Of a stretch of DNA of 64,000 nt, positions 1 to 9,209 are shown piece after piece (positions within the stretch are counted from its first letter, which is position 1; every line of letters begins with the position of its first letter). Source of the DNA: Pseudoalteromonas aurantia (GTDB taxonomy: Bacteria > Pseudomonadota > Gammaproteobacteria > Enterobacterales > Alteromonadaceae); the NCBI RefSeq assembly GCF_005886875.1, contig NZ_PNBY01000036.1:1-64000 (forward strand), in the 5' to 3' direction. The translations under genes and the position numbers were made by a program. Under the pieces are notes generated by a model. That model worked only from the letters and a program-made list of their open reading frames with translations, made no database searches and was not told where the DNA came from.

Positions 1-429
1 TATTTAGGAAACAACGCCCTTTGTATTCCATACTCTAAGGGGATAGAAATTGATCCCCTTAATTTTGGTATCATTGTGATCCCCGATAACTCTAAGCCAC
101 ATACATTGGTATTATCTGCCAATAATACATCTCGTAGTGATTCACTACATATATTACAAACCGGTAATCCTGCTAAACTATTGTTTGAAAACCTGCCAGC
201 TAGAAAACAAGTGTTTTTTAGCGATAACGCAGCTGCTACAAGACTAACCAGTCCGTATACAGGTAATTACTTTACGATTGATACTTTACTATATCGTAAC
301 TCAGTATTTACCGATGAAGTTGGGGCTGTTTTATTATCTGTTGGTGCACAAATAAGCACTTCGGGTAATGCCATGTCGTATAACGATGGTGCGTATTCAG
401 GATTAATTGAAGTTACCCTTTCTTATTAA
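1..429 (+). CDS. DUF4402-type fimbrial subunit, 5' end outside window
   Basis: The frame is open from base 1, so the start and signal peptide lie upstream; 142 residues are visible. The C-terminus has the look of the DUF4402 family, small surface-fibre subunits: a beta-rich segment ending in Gly-Asn, Tyr-Asn-Asp-Gly, Tyr-Ser-Gly and a terminal strand Ile-Glu-Val-Thr-Leu-Ser-Tyr. It precedes a PapD-like chaperone and an usher, the usual arrangement for such subunits, so it is probably a pilin or tip subunit secreted to the periplasm and assembled through the usher. Family assignment is from memory of the C-terminal pattern; the missing N-terminus would settle it. Confidence 0.6.
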   Translation, partial: YLGNNALCIPYSKGIEIDPLNFGIIVIPDNSKPHTLVLSANNTSRSDSLHILQTGNPAKLLFENLPARKQVFFSDNAAATRLTSPYTGNYFTIDTLLYRNSVFTDEVGAVLLSVGAQISTSGNAMSYNDGAYSGLIEVTLSY

Positions 430-439
430 GCTTATCTCT

Positions 440-1231
440 ATGCGTTATTTTTCAAATTTATTTATTATGTTTACAAGCTTATTTTTCTGTGTTAATACAC
501 TTGCTAACTTAATGATCACACCAACACGGGTTAGTTTAGCTGAGCGAGACCGAACAACTAAAGTGTATATAATCAACACTTCCAATGAAACTAAAACATA
601 TCGTTTGATTTGGACTGAAAAGCTTGCGAAGTCAGAAGGCGGATATGTAAATCATGATGGGTTACTACCCACTTCGCTCAGTCCTATGATGCGCATGAGC
701 CCGAGTCAAGTTACATTAAAAGCGGGTGAAAAGCAGGTTGTAAAGCTGGCAGTTAGAAAGCCTAAAGGATTAAAATCTCAGGAATATCGCTCGCACCTAT
801 TATTCCAAGCTTTGCCAAATCAAAGCCCAGCTACGGAAAAAGAGCTTGGGATAAATCTAAATATGGTTTTAAGTTACTCTATTCCTGTAATCTTAAAATA
901 TGGCTCTGATTTACCTAAAGTGTCTATATCTGACGTTAAAGTTACGAAAGATAAAGTTAGCCTCAACTTTAATCACACTGGTGACTTTAGTGCCTTTGGT
1001 GATGTTGTGGTTTACTTTAATAGTAAAAATAGTTCAAAACCTCAGCGTATAGGCTTAATCGCGGGTTATAGTATTTATCCAGAGTTAACTTCGTTAAATA
1101 CCACGCTTAAATTCTTAGATGGCTTTCGAGTGACAGAGCCTGGCGATATTACGGTTAAATATATGGGTAAAGAAGAATATAAAAAAGTCTTATTTGCTGA
1201 AAAAACAATCAGCGTAGACTCACTTCTGTAA
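440..1231 (+). CDS. Periplasmic PapD-like fimbrial chaperone
   Basis: The 263-residue protein has a signal peptide (hydrophobic residues 5-22) followed by MITPTRVSLAERDRT, the first strand of PapD-like chaperones. KVYIINTSNE and the basic KAGEKQVVKLAVRKP block match the strands that cap subunits and the conserved cleft. Such proteins fold pilus subunits by donor-strand complementation and deliver them to the usher. I chose ATG 440 over an upstream TTG (407), because the latter would add a charged segment before the signal peptide and overlap the subunit gene. The usher follows after 6 bases, so the two are clearly co-transcribed. Confidence 0.8.
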   Translation: MRYFSNLFIMFTSLFFCVNTLANLMITPTRVSLAERDRTTKVYIINTSNETKTYRLIWTEKLAKSEGGYVNHDGLLPTSLSPMMRMSPSQVTLKAGEKQVVKLAVRKPKGLKSQEYRSHLLFQALPNQSPATEKELGINLNMVLSYSIPVILKYGSDLPKVSISDVKVTKDKVSLNFNHTGDFSAFGDVVVYFNSKNSSKPQRIGLIAGYSIYPELTSLNTTLKFLDGFRVTEPGDITVKYMGKEEYKKVLFAEKTISVDSLL

Positions 1232-1237
1232 CCCTAG

Positions 1238-4201
1238 ATGCGCTTAATTCGTTACTTTCTAGTGAGTATGATTTTTGTTAGTAGTTATGCGATGAGTGCT
1301 GATAATGAGCGCCTCACTCGCGTTTTGGATGTTTTACGACAACTCGACAGCAAGATTGTACAGGCGAAAACCGGTGCTATTAACTCTGCTGCTGCACGAG
1401 AAGAGCAGGGGTTAGGGATCCCCGAAGGCGAAATGCTGTTTTTTTCAACCTTCATTAAAGGAAATAATTACTTAGGGGAGGTTGTTGCGGTTAAAAGTCA
1501 AGAGGGCGCTTGGCTGGAGATCGTGAGCTTATTTGAAAGTTTGGGATTCGCCATTGACGTCACATCAATGCGAGCCTCAGGTTGGTTTGCAGATCCTAGT
1601 AAGCAATTTACGTTTGATTTTGACTTACTGAATGGCCAAAGTAATGCTCAGGAGATCACATTAAAGCAGTCTGATCTATATATTGATAATGGCGATATAT
1701 TCGTGTCGTTTTCGGTGCTTGAAACTTGGTTTTCGTTAGCAATAAAAATTGATTACAGCGTGCAAGAAATGTATGTAGAGTCTAAATATATTTTGCCTAT
1801 TGAAGCAAAGTTAGATCGTTTAAACAGGCTTACGGGACAAGCGAGTGTGTCGCGAGAATCAATCATGCCTTGGAAGCCAAGCCCTTACCAAAGCCTATCT
1901 TCACCGTTGGCAGATATGCAATTTGGATATACAAAACGTAATGCAAAAGATGCTTTGTCCTACTCTGTCCTTGGCGCACAAGACCTTGCTTTTTTTCGAA
2001 GCGAATACTTTATTTCAGGTAAAGAGGGGGACTTTTTTAATCAATCACGAGTTCATTTTTCACGTGAAGATACCGAAGGTGGCCTGCTTGGTCAGCTTGG
2101 CGCGACTAAATTAGAAATGGGGGATGTACTACCAACAAAGGTAGGTTCTGGTGGGCAGTATACGTATGCGCGTGGAGCGAGAGTAAGTAATTATGCTATT
2201 GGACATGTAAAAGATGTCAATGTCACCATGATTTCAGGTTCAGTTCAATCTGGCTGGGACGTCGAACTCTATCATAATGGCGTACTTATAGAGCAATTAA
2301 TCGACCATACTCAAGGCCAATATGTGTTTGATGATATTCCGCTCTTATATGGCCACAATGAATTTGAAATCATTTTGTATGGACCTCAAGGTCAAGTAGA
2401 GCGCCGTACGGAGCAATATATTATTGATGGAAATACATTGACCAGTAATCAACGTTTTTATGATGTATCAATCACTCAGCAAGGGCATAGGATTATCGAT
2501 AGCAGTAAGTATAAGGTGTCAGATAGCGGCTGGCAGGTAGCTGGACGCTTTGAAACAGGTTTGAGCGACCAGGTGAGCGTTTTTGGTGCAGGTTCAATCA
2601 TAGATAGTGAGCGAGGGGAAACAGGATACAATTTTGCTGTTGGGTCAAATATGAGCCTAGCAAACAAAGCGCTTATTGCTGTTGATGCACAGTCTTCAAG
2701 TAATAAAGATAAAAGTGTTTCTGCATCTCTCAGAAGTAAAATTGCACAGCAGTCAGTGAGGGCGCTTATGAGCTATCATTCAAAGCTTGTATTGAATGAC
2801 CTCAATGACACGGATACCACGACTCAGAGGAAAGTTGGGTTGGAATTTACCGGTGAGCTGTTTAATAACAACTATGGAAGAATGAGTCATCAGAGTAGCG
2901 TATTTCATTATAGTGAAGAGGAGGGGGCTCGACGACGGTTCTCTCAGTCCTTGAATTATGTAAACGGTGTATTCGGTCTGGGCAATCAAATAACTTGGGT
3001 GTCGAATGAACACAAAGACAAGGTGAGCACTGGTGTTGCCAGAGTGCAAAGTAGATATGGGCGTGTGTTTGGCCGATTATCTATAGGCTATCAAATGCAG
3101 CCTGAGCGTAAGGTTAGAGATTATAATCTTGAACTAAATACCACGTTATCTGAGCAATGGCAGTTGCAAGCAGGGATTAAAAATAATGTGGATGAAGATA
3201 ATACTGAGGGTAACGTATCGCTCAATTGGCAGTCAGATAAATTTAGTCTTAGTAGTTCTATGGTGTTTGACAGTAATAATGATTGGCAATTTGGTGTATC
3301 AGGGAGAATGAGCTTAGGTGCGAGCAACTTTGGGTCACCTTATTTTATGTCAAGAAGAGGACTCACAGGTCATGGTACTGCAATGGTACGTGTGTTCTTG
3401 GATGAAAATAATAATGGCGTATTTGATGCAGGTGAATTACCGGTAGAAGGAGTCAGGATCAATGCTGCGCAAGCTCATCGATTTGCATCTTCTGATGAGC
3501 GTGGCATTGCGTTGTTATCGAGTATGGTTGCAAATAGACGCACAGATATACTGATTGATACCGACAGTATTGACGATCCGTTCATGGTACCCGCTGGAGA
3601 TGGGTTATCCATCACACCTCGTTCTGGATATGTTGAATACCTAGATTTTCCTTTAGTGAATGCTAGCGAGGTGGAAGGCAGTATTTATATTGAAAACGGC
3701 AATGTTTTGCCATATGCCAAGGTCAAGCTCGTCGATGAGCAAGGTGTGAAAGTTGCTGAGACTGAGGCGGCGTACGATGGTTACTATTTATTCACTAACC
3801 TTCGGCCGGGTACTTATCAAGCTCAGCTAGAATCGGCACAAGTGAAGAGTAAGAATCTTAAAATCAATGAACAAGTCATGGTGGAGCTGCCTGTTCATGG
3901 TGAAGTCGTTGCAGGTGTTGATTTTACGCTAGCAGAATTGAAGAAAACGCAAGGGTACACAGCCAGTTTAGGGAAGTTTAGTTCTTTAAATACTCTAAAA
4001 ATATACTTAATGCTGACAAAGGAAAGGTTAATCAATGCAATGATTATGAATCCATTTTATATCTATGATGAACTTGAAAAAAAGTATATTTTGGCGGCCG
4101 GCTTTTCGATAAGTACGACCAAGGCGTTGCATAATATATGTGATAGAGTTAGAGAAACAGGACTTGCGTGTGAACTAGATAGCACACTGATCCGCTATTA
4201 A
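1238..4201 (+). CDS. Outer-membrane usher-like protein with C-terminal SPOR-like domain
   Basis: This 987-residue protein has a signal peptide (1-20), an N-terminal periplasmic domain (about 40-200) and a long beta-rich barrel region (about 215-710). YHNGVLIEQ, DDIPLLYGHNEFEI and YGPQGQVE match the conserved usher core that threads subunits across the outer membrane. At about 722-735 a Ca-loop-like DENNNGVFDAGE starts an SdrD-B or carboxypeptidase-regulatory-like beta domain, followed by a second such domain (about 810-890). Residues 906-987 are not a normal usher tail: YTASLGKF at the start and YILAAGFS then ICDRVRETGLACEL near the end resemble a SPOR repeat fold, which binds denuded peptidoglycan. 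The next gene also ends in SPOR. The usher call is good; the SPOR call is by eye. Confidence 0.7.
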   Translation: MRLIRYFLVSMIFVSSYAMSADNERLTRVLDVLRQLDSKIVQAKTGAINSAAAREEQGLGIPEGEMLFFSTFIKGNNYLGEVVAVKSQEGAWLEIVSLFESLGFAIDVTSMRASGWFADPSKQFTFDFDLLNGQSNAQEITLKQSDLYIDNGDIFVSFSVLETWFSLAIKIDYSVQEMYVESKYILPIEAKLDRLNRLTGQASVSRESIMPWKPSPYQSLSSPLADMQFGYTKRNAKDALSYSVLGAQDLAFFRSEYFISGKEGDFFNQSRVHFSREDTEGGLLGQLGATKLEMGDVLPTKVGSGGQYTYARGARVSNYAIGHVKDVNVTMISGSVQSGWDVELYHNGVLIEQLIDHTQGQYVFDDIPLLYGHNEFEIILYGPQGQVERRTEQYIIDGNTLTSNQRFYDVSITQQGHRIIDSSKYKVSDSGWQVAGRFETGLSDQVSVFGAGSIIDSERGETGYNFAVGSNMSLANKALIAVDAQSSSNKDKSVSASLRSKIAQQSVRALMSYHSKLVLNDLNDTDTTTQRKVGLEFTGELFNNNYGRMSHQSSVFHYSEEEGARRRFSQSLNYVNGVFGLGNQITWVSNEHKDKVSTGVARVQSRYGRVFGRLSIGYQMQPERKVRDYNLELNTTLSEQWQLQAGIKNNVDEDNTEGNVSLNWQSDKFSLSSSMVFDSNNDWQFGVSGRMSLGASNFGSPYFMSRRGLTGHGTAMVRVFLDENNNGVFDAGELPVEGVRINAAQAHRFASSDERGIALLSSMVANRRTDILIDTDSIDDPFMVPAGDGLSITPRSGYVEYLDFPLVNASEVEGSIYIENGNVLPYAKVKLVDEQGVKVAETEAAYDGYYLFTNLRPGTYQAQLESAQVKSKNLKINEQVMVELPVHGEVVAGVDFTLAELKKTQGYTASLGKFSSLNTLKIYLMLTKERLINAMIMNPFYIYDELEKKYILAAGFSISTTKALHNICDRVRETGLACELDSTLIRY

Positions 4202-4213
4202 TGAAAAGGAATT

Positions 4214-4981
4214 ATGATGTGTTACAAGTTTTTTATTCAGTTTTGGCGTGTGTGTTTGCTGACCTTGAGCGTTGTAGGCTGTCAAAGTACATCAACGAAT
4301 AAACCTGAGATCGTAGAGTTAACGAAAAAAGAATATCTGGAGCTGATTGAGATGTCAGGGCAGTGGCATGAGTCAAAAGAAGGAATACAGCGTTTATTAT
4401 CCGTGGAAGGCGATTTGAGAATGTTGATAGGACAGTTAGATGTTTTAGTTAAAGAAGAAACGTACAGTAAAAAGCCGGTTGTAGCTTCTAGTCCTCTAAA
4501 TAAAAAGTTCATTGAAATACCGACAGCACTTGATGATAAACGCGGATCTCCACCTGCTTTTGAGAATACTCAAAAGGACAACCCGATAATGGCACTTAAG
4601 CCAGTGCAAAAAACGCAAGCAGAGAAGGCTATTTTAAGTACTGGTACTAAAAACGAGCTAGCTCAAATTGCTTTACCGACAACGCAACCGCTTGAGGCGA
4701 AGAAGGTACCAGCACTTTATGCGTTACAAGTCGCAGCAGTAACGGAACAAGAAAGAGTGCAAAAATCACTTGACGCAGTTGTAAAAAAAGTACCTGATGC
4801 AGAGAAATTGGCTGTGAATGTAGAAATGAAAAATATTAGGGAGCAACAATACTATCGCATTAAATTAGGTGCGTTCAGTGATAAAGTCACAGCCCAAGCG
4901 CAGTGTGACCGATTGAAATTAAAACAGGTGAGTTGCATTGTGAGTTACTATACTGAACAGGGAAATAAAGGACTACTGTAG
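4214..4981 (+). CDS. SPOR-domain lipoprotein
   Basis: The 255-residue protein has a lipoprotein signal (LSVVGC, Cys about 23), a charged and proline-rich middle with low complexity (about 80-165), and a C-terminal SPOR domain (about 168-250). The SPOR domain is seen in YALQVAAVTEQERVQKSL and YYRIKLGAFSDKVTAQAQC. SPOR domains bind septal or denuded peptidoglycan. It sits 12 bases after the usher with a clear AAAGGAA ribosome site, so it is probably the last gene of the fibre operon and may anchor or position the secretion machine at the cell wall. No exact orthologue is recognised. Confidence 0.72.
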   Translation: MMCYKFFIQFWRVCLLTLSVVGCQSTSTNKPEIVELTKKEYLELIEMSGQWHESKEGIQRLLSVEGDLRMLIGQLDVLVKEETYSKKPVVASSPLNKKFIEIPTALDDKRGSPPAFENTQKDNPIMALKPVQKTQAEKAILSTGTKNELAQIALPTTQPLEAKKVPALYALQVAAVTEQERVQKSLDAVVKKVPDAEKLAVNVEMKNIREQQYYRIKLGAFSDKVTAQAQCDRLKLKQVSCIVSYYTEQGNKGLL

Positions 4982-4991
4982 AGACTTATTT

Positions 4992-5009
4992 TAGGTATGG
5001 TTTTTGCAT
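4992..5009 (+). promoter_or_regulatory. Candidate sigma-54 promoter for the FlgO-like trio
   Basis: GG at 4994-4995 and GC at 5006-5007 are exactly 12 bases apart. The downstream element TTTGCAT is good. The -24 element is TAGGTAT rather than TTGGCAC, so this is weaker than the other sigma-54 sites here. It lies 31 bases ahead of the first FlgO-like start codon. Confidence 0.5.
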
Positions 5010-5040
5010 TGATTACCCAAACTTTATGGGAATACTGACA

Positions 5041-5637
5041 ATGCAATATTTACTATTGATACTAAGTGTACTTTTGACTGGCTGCCAGCTTGTAGAAGAG
5101 CCAGCGCCTAAGCATGTGGCCTATATGGCGCCGGCTAAAACAATGGCGCCTTTCACGCTGCATGAATATGTCAGTAGCTTAAGTGTACAATTAAGTAATA
5201 TCACGGGTATGCGAAAAAATAATGCGCGTATTGCCATAACGAGCTTTTTTGATGCACAGGCTCTTAATTCGGGTTTGGCAGATCAGCAAGCGGTTGGCTT
5301 AAGTCAACAAATACAAGAAAGCTTACTCACCCAGTTTACTCAGCTTGGTTATCATACGATTGAACATCGCTTGGATGGACATATCACGTTATTAGATAAC
5401 GCAGAGAGCATCTTAAGCCGAGATGTTAATACCTTAAGACTACGCCAAAATATTGACTTTGTTGTGACTGGAACGCTCACACAACAGCAACACGCCTATA
5501 TTGTTAATGCAAGGCTCATCAATATGCAGGATGGGCGGATCGTATCTGCAGCCACTACTGAAATCCCAATCAATACGATGTGGACGGATGAAAAAGTGCA
5601 GCAACGTGATGGCTTGATTTACCGAACAGAATATTAA
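5041..5637 (+). CDS. FlgO-family outer-membrane lipoprotein, copy 1
   Basis: The 198-residue protein has a lipobox LLTGC (Cys about 15). The FlgO-like domain (about 35-175) is seen in NNARIAITSFFDAQ, VGLSQQIQESLLTQFTQLGY and the ending VVTGTLTQQ then IVNARLINMQDGRIVSAA. FlgO proteins are outer-membrane components that support polar flagellar motility in Vibrio. I chose ATG 5041, which has GGGA ten bases upstream and gives a compact lipoprotein signal, over ATG 5026. It is the most divergent of three tandem copies and is followed after 11 bases by the next. A candidate sigma-54 promoter precedes it. Confidence 0.7.
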   Translation: MQYLLLILSVLLTGCQLVEEPAPKHVAYMAPAKTMAPFTLHEYVSSLSVQLSNITGMRKNNARIAITSFFDAQALNSGLADQQAVGLSQQIQESLLTQFTQLGYHTIEHRLDGHITLLDNAESILSRDVNTLRLRQNIDFVVTGTLTQQQHAYIVNARLINMQDGRIVSAATTEIPINTMWTDEKVQQRDGLIYRTEY

Positions 5638-5648
5638 GAGGATTTATC

Positions 5649-6320
5649 ATGAAACACTTTTTGATCTCGATAACATTACTGTGTAGTGCCGGATGTTCTA
5701 TGTTTACAGAAAAAATGGGTATGCAAGCAGAGCAGACTATCGCGAATGATTCACGTTCTGTGGCAGCACCTATGGCAAATGCAGAGTTATTTCAGTCTAA
5801 ACAAGCGGTGCCAAATACCGCCTCTCAAATGGCATCGGTAAGTCGTAAAAATATCAATCACTACGTGCGTGGAATGATGCAAGATATGGCAGAAAATCTG
5901 CAATATGTGAATCAGAAAACACCATTGGCAGTGTCGAGTTTTGTATTTTTAGATGATGAATATGACGACGCTTCATTACTCGGAAATCAGTTGTCAGAGA
6001 GCTTTATGCATGAGCTTCATCATTTTGGCGTGGCAGTAATTGACTTTAAAACTACGGATTATATGCGGGTCACGCCACAGGGGGACTTTGTTTTCAGCCG
6101 TGACTACTTAGAACTCAATGAAGAGCAAAACTTTCAATATGTTTTGGCTGGTACTCTGGTTAATCACCAAGGTGGTGTACTGGTGAATGCACGGATCATT
6201 GGACTGATGAGTAAAGCGGTTGTTGGATCTGCACAAGGGTTCATTCCTCAGACAGTCGTAGACGCGCTGGGTAGCAGTTATCGCACTGATGGCATTATGA
6301 TGAAAAAAGCAGGTCGATGA
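5649..6320 (+). CDS. FlgO-family outer-membrane lipoprotein, copy 2
   Basis: The 223-residue lipoprotein has the lipobox LLCSAGC and an AGAGGA ribosome site. The FlgO domain is clear (about 95-210): AVSSFVFLDDE, LGNQLSESFMHELHHFGV, DFKTTDYMRV, GDFVFSRDY, VLAGTL and VNARIIGLMSKAVVGSA. It is much closer to copy 3 than to copy 1, sharing the LGNQLSE, DFKTTD and GDFVFSRD blocks. The probable role is at the base of the polar flagellum in the outer membrane, by family analogy. Confidence 0.78.
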   Translation: MKHFLISITLLCSAGCSMFTEKMGMQAEQTIANDSRSVAAPMANAELFQSKQAVPNTASQMASVSRKNINHYVRGMMQDMAENLQYVNQKTPLAVSSFVFLDDEYDDASLLGNQLSESFMHELHHFGVAVIDFKTTDYMRVTPQGDFVFSRDYLELNEEQNFQYVLAGTLVNHQGGVLVNARIIGLMSKAVVGSAQGFIPQTVVDALGSSYRTDGIMMKKAGR

Positions 6321-6327
6321 GGCAATT

Positions 6328-6972
6328 ATGATGAATCGTAACAGAAAAACGTATTTGGCATGCTGCATCGTGATGTTAGTGACTGGGTGCAGTACGACTG
6401 ACTGGTATGCAGTAAAAAGCCCTGCAAAACCTGCTGAGTCGCAGACTGTGATCGAAAAGATGATAATGCAGGCCAATCAACATGAAGAACACGAACAGTT
6501 GACTGTAAATCAAGTCTATACCCCACATAGTCATCATGTAAAATTAGAAAGTTATGTTGAGCAAATGGCACTTGACCTTGTAGATACCATGGTATCTGAT
6601 CAAGCAATTAATATTGCCGTAGTGTCTTTTGTTAATTTAGATAAGACCTTGCAAAAAAGCTCGCAACTGGGTAATCAATTATCGGAAACGTTTATTCATC
6701 AATTACAAAAATTTGGCTATGGTGTGGTTGATTTTAAAACCACCGATCAAGTCGCGGTAACGCATTTTGGAGACTTTGTTTTTTCAAGGGATATAAATCA
6801 ACTGTCAGGCGAAAGGGTTGCGAGCCATGTTTTGTCGGGGACTTTGCTGTATCGAGTGAATGGTGTTGAAGTCAATGCTCGGGTGATTGATATTGATTCA
6901 AAACGCGTCATAGCAAGTAGTACTAAATTGGTGCCAAGTTATGTCCTTAACAGCGCCACAATTGGGTCTTAA
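6328..6972 (+). CDS. FlgO-family outer-membrane lipoprotein, copy 3
   Basis: The 214-residue lipoprotein has the lipobox LVTGC (Cys about 17). Its FlgO domain aligns block by block with copy 2: VVSFVNLDK, LGNQLSETFIHQLQKFGY, DFKTTDQVAV, GDFVFSRDI, VLSGTLLY and VNARVIDIDSKRVIASS. It starts 7 bases after copy 2, so the three form one operon. Canonical flgO sits beside flgP; here the space next to flgP has no flgO, so one of these copies probably does that job. Confidence 0.78.
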   Translation: MMNRNRKTYLACCIVMLVTGCSTTDWYAVKSPAKPAESQTVIEKMIMQANQHEEHEQLTVNQVYTPHSHHVKLESYVEQMALDLVDTMVSDQAINIAVVSFVNLDKTLQKSSQLGNQLSETFIHQLQKFGYGVVDFKTTDQVAVTHFGDFVFSRDINQLSGERVASHVLSGTLLYRVNGVEVNARVIDIDSKRVIASSTKLVPSYVLNSATIGS

Positions 6973-7026
6973 TGACGTTTGCTGTACCGAGTTTTATAAA
7001 AAGAGGTTTACATCAGTTTTAATCTT

Positions 7027-7045
7027 AATGATAATCAATACCATT
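7027..7045. promoter_or_regulatory. Candidate Fur box ahead of the TonB-dependent receptor
   Basis: The 19-base element AATGATAATCAATACCATT matches the palindromic Fur consensus AATGATAATnATTATCATT at 16 of 18 fixed positions, with a perfect left arm. It lies 22 bases before the receptor start codon, so Fur bound here would block transcription when iron is replete. The match is direct; regulation is inferred. Confidence 0.7.
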
Positions 7046-7067
7046 AAATTACTTTCTGGTGTAAATT

Positions 7068-9209
7068 TTGTTTCTTAACCCATCTCATTTTTTATTTTGT
7101 ATTCTACTGTGTCTGCCAAGTGCTACGTTTGCTAAACCCGTTGACTTACCCATTAGCCCAATATCTGTGACTGACAAAACTGAAGTGATTGAAGTTGTCG
7201 GAGTGAGAAAACGGCTCTACCAACAAGGACTGTTGAAAGACAGTACAGTAAAGACTGAATTAATCTCACAACAGCAGATCAAAGCGAATCAAGCGGCTAA
7301 CTTAAGTGATGCTATATCAAATTCTATTGGTATTCGTGTGTCTAATGAATGTTCAATGTGTGGCGCCAAGCGTGTCATGATAAATGGCCTAAAAGGTGAG
7401 CATACCAATGTGTTGGTTGATGGGATCCCACTACACACAATGTTATCTGGTTTTTATGGGATGGATGCTGTCGCTATGTCTGGTGTTGGTCAAATTGAAA
7501 TCGCAAGGGGCGCTGGCGCATCCCTGACTGCACCAGAAGCAATTGGTGGCACCATTAATCTAGTAACACAAGTACCGACAAAAAGTGGTGGAGATCTTGA
7601 TGTCTCAATGGGTAATATGGGCTACAAAAAAGCCGCTTTAATGGGCTCGCTAGTACCTCAACAGAAAAATATCAGTGCCAGTGTGATCGTGCAGGTCGAT
7701 GAACGAGAGCAGTTTGATGGTGACAAAAATGGGGTAAGTGAAAACCCGTATTTAGACAATACATCGCTGACCACACTTTTGTCATACGATTATGATCGCG
7801 ACACCAATATGAGGCTAAGGCTTAATCACACAAAATCGGAAGTGTTTGGCGGGCCTATGTTAGGCGATATTACGGCATCTATTGAAGACGCGATTGCGAG
7901 TGAAAAGTTAGGTACCTCAGATAATTTATTTGAAAACGGTCACGTAGCGAATCGTTATATTGGTCAGCCCTGGCAAACGGCAGAGTGGGTTAAAACTCAG
8001 CGCAATGAAGTACTTGCGTCAATACTGCAAGACTTTAATACACGTTTAAATGGCACGTTTAGTTTGGCTCATGTTAACCATAAGCAAGTCTCGTTTTATG
8101 AAGGTATAGATTATGATGCGACTGACACGATGTATTACGCGGATGCGCGGTTTAATTTTGACTTAAATGCGTCGCACCTTATTACTTTTGGCGTGGACTA
8201 TCGTAAAGAAAGAATGCGATCGCATTCAGATGCTTTAGCCGGTGTAGAAAATTATGTATCGGATAGTTTTGATTATCTCGTACAGGGTATTTATATACAG
8301 GACTCTTGGATGGTAACACCTGCACTGGAAATATCTGCGGCGGCGAGGCTTGATAGCATTAAAGCCTATTTTGTTGACCTAAAAAAACCGGGTGTTGAAA
8401 TAGATAAAATCCTATTATCACCGCGTATTGATAGCCGTTTTTTTCACACTGAGGAATTAACCTCTAGGCTGTCTTTTGGTCAGGGATATCGAGCACCTTT
8501 ATCATTCTTTGAGAGTGATCATGGGATTTTAGATGCGGAAAAAGGGTATTTATTGAATGTATCTGAACCAGAGCGATCGACGAGCATCAACTATTCTCTG
8601 AATTTCGAAAATGCGCTGTGGGTAAGCACTTTATCGATGGCGCACACCTCAGTCAAAGATTTGGCTACGTTAGAGCATAATACATTAGGGGTGCCTGTAT
8701 TAAGTCAGCTTAAGGAAACGGCTCGAGTGCTCGCGGTTGACTTCTCAGCGTCTTATCAACTTAATAGCGACCTGAATATCACAGTCACTGGCGAGGTTTA
8801 TCACTATAATGATGTATTTAAAACGTCGTTTGCCATTGCACCGATCGAGCAGAGAGCGACAGTATCAAGTAATTGGCAACATAAATTACATACAGTTGAT
8901 GCTTCTTTGATATATATACCGAGCAGAGATCTGTCAGATTATCAGTATTCAGGGTATGAAGATCGGTTTGCGACGCAACAAAAGCCGACGTCTGTATCCG
9001 CTTTTTCAACCTTGGATGTTAAATACCAATATAAGTTAAGTCCGTATTTGGGATTATACGTCGGAGTGAATAACTTGTTTGATTATACTCAAGGAAGTGA
9101 GGGAAGTTCACCGCTGCTATTTGACGAAGAAGGCGGGTACGACGTAACGTATATTTATGCGCCGCTACGAGGGAGGCTCATATATGCGGGGTTTGATTGG
9201 TCGTTTTAA
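7068..9209 (+). CDS. TonB-dependent outer-membrane receptor with CxxC plug motif
   Basis: The 713-residue protein has a signal peptide (about 1-22), a TonB-box-like stretch TEVIEVVGVRK (about 38-48), a plug domain (about 60-165: VLVDGIPL, IEIARGAGAS, IGGTINLVT) and a 22-strand-type barrel ending in Phe (FDWSF). The plug carries Cys95 and Cys98 in ECSMCGAK just before the conserved plug strand, which is unusual for siderophore receptors. I recall a related CSxC plug subclass in Bacteroidetes receptors. Start TTG 7068 is the only in-frame choice before the signal peptide. A Fur box lies upstream, and a thioredoxin-like gene overlaps the 3' end, so the substrate may be a metal chelate handled with thiol chemistry. 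The substrate is not known. Confidence 0.82.
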   Translation: MFLNPSHFLFCILLCLPSATFAKPVDLPISPISVTDKTEVIEVVGVRKRLYQQGLLKDSTVKTELISQQQIKANQAANLSDAISNSIGIRVSNECSMCGAKRVMINGLKGEHTNVLVDGIPLHTMLSGFYGMDAVAMSGVGQIEIARGAGASLTAPEAIGGTINLVTQVPTKSGGDLDVSMGNMGYKKAALMGSLVPQQKNISASVIVQVDEREQFDGDKNGVSENPYLDNTSLTTLLSYDYDRDTNMRLRLNHTKSEVFGGPMLGDITASIEDAIASEKLGTSDNLFENGHVANRYIGQPWQTAEWVKTQRNEVLASILQDFNTRLNGTFSLAHVNHKQVSFYEGIDYDATDTMYYADARFNFDLNASHLITFGVDYRKERMRSHSDALAGVENYVSDSFDYLVQGIYIQDSWMVTPALEISAAARLDSIKAYFVDLKKPGVEIDKILLSPRIDSRFFHTEELTSRLSFGQGYRAPLSFFESDHGILDAEKGYLLNVSEPERSTSINYSLNFENALWVSTLSMAHTSVKDLATLEHNTLGVPVLSQLKETARVLAVDFSASYQLNSDLNITVTGEVYHYNDVFKTSFAIAPIEQRATVSSNWQHKLHTVDASLIYIPSRDLSDYQYSGYEDRFATQQKPTSVSAFSTLDVKYQYKLSPYLGLYVGVNNLFDYTQGSEGSSPLLFDEEGGYDVTYIYAPLRGRLIYAGFDWSF

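Noticed and set aside
6108-6607. Two overlapping minus-strand frames across FlgO copies 2 and 3
   Set aside because: Both are antisense to clear FlgO-family genes and show no domain.
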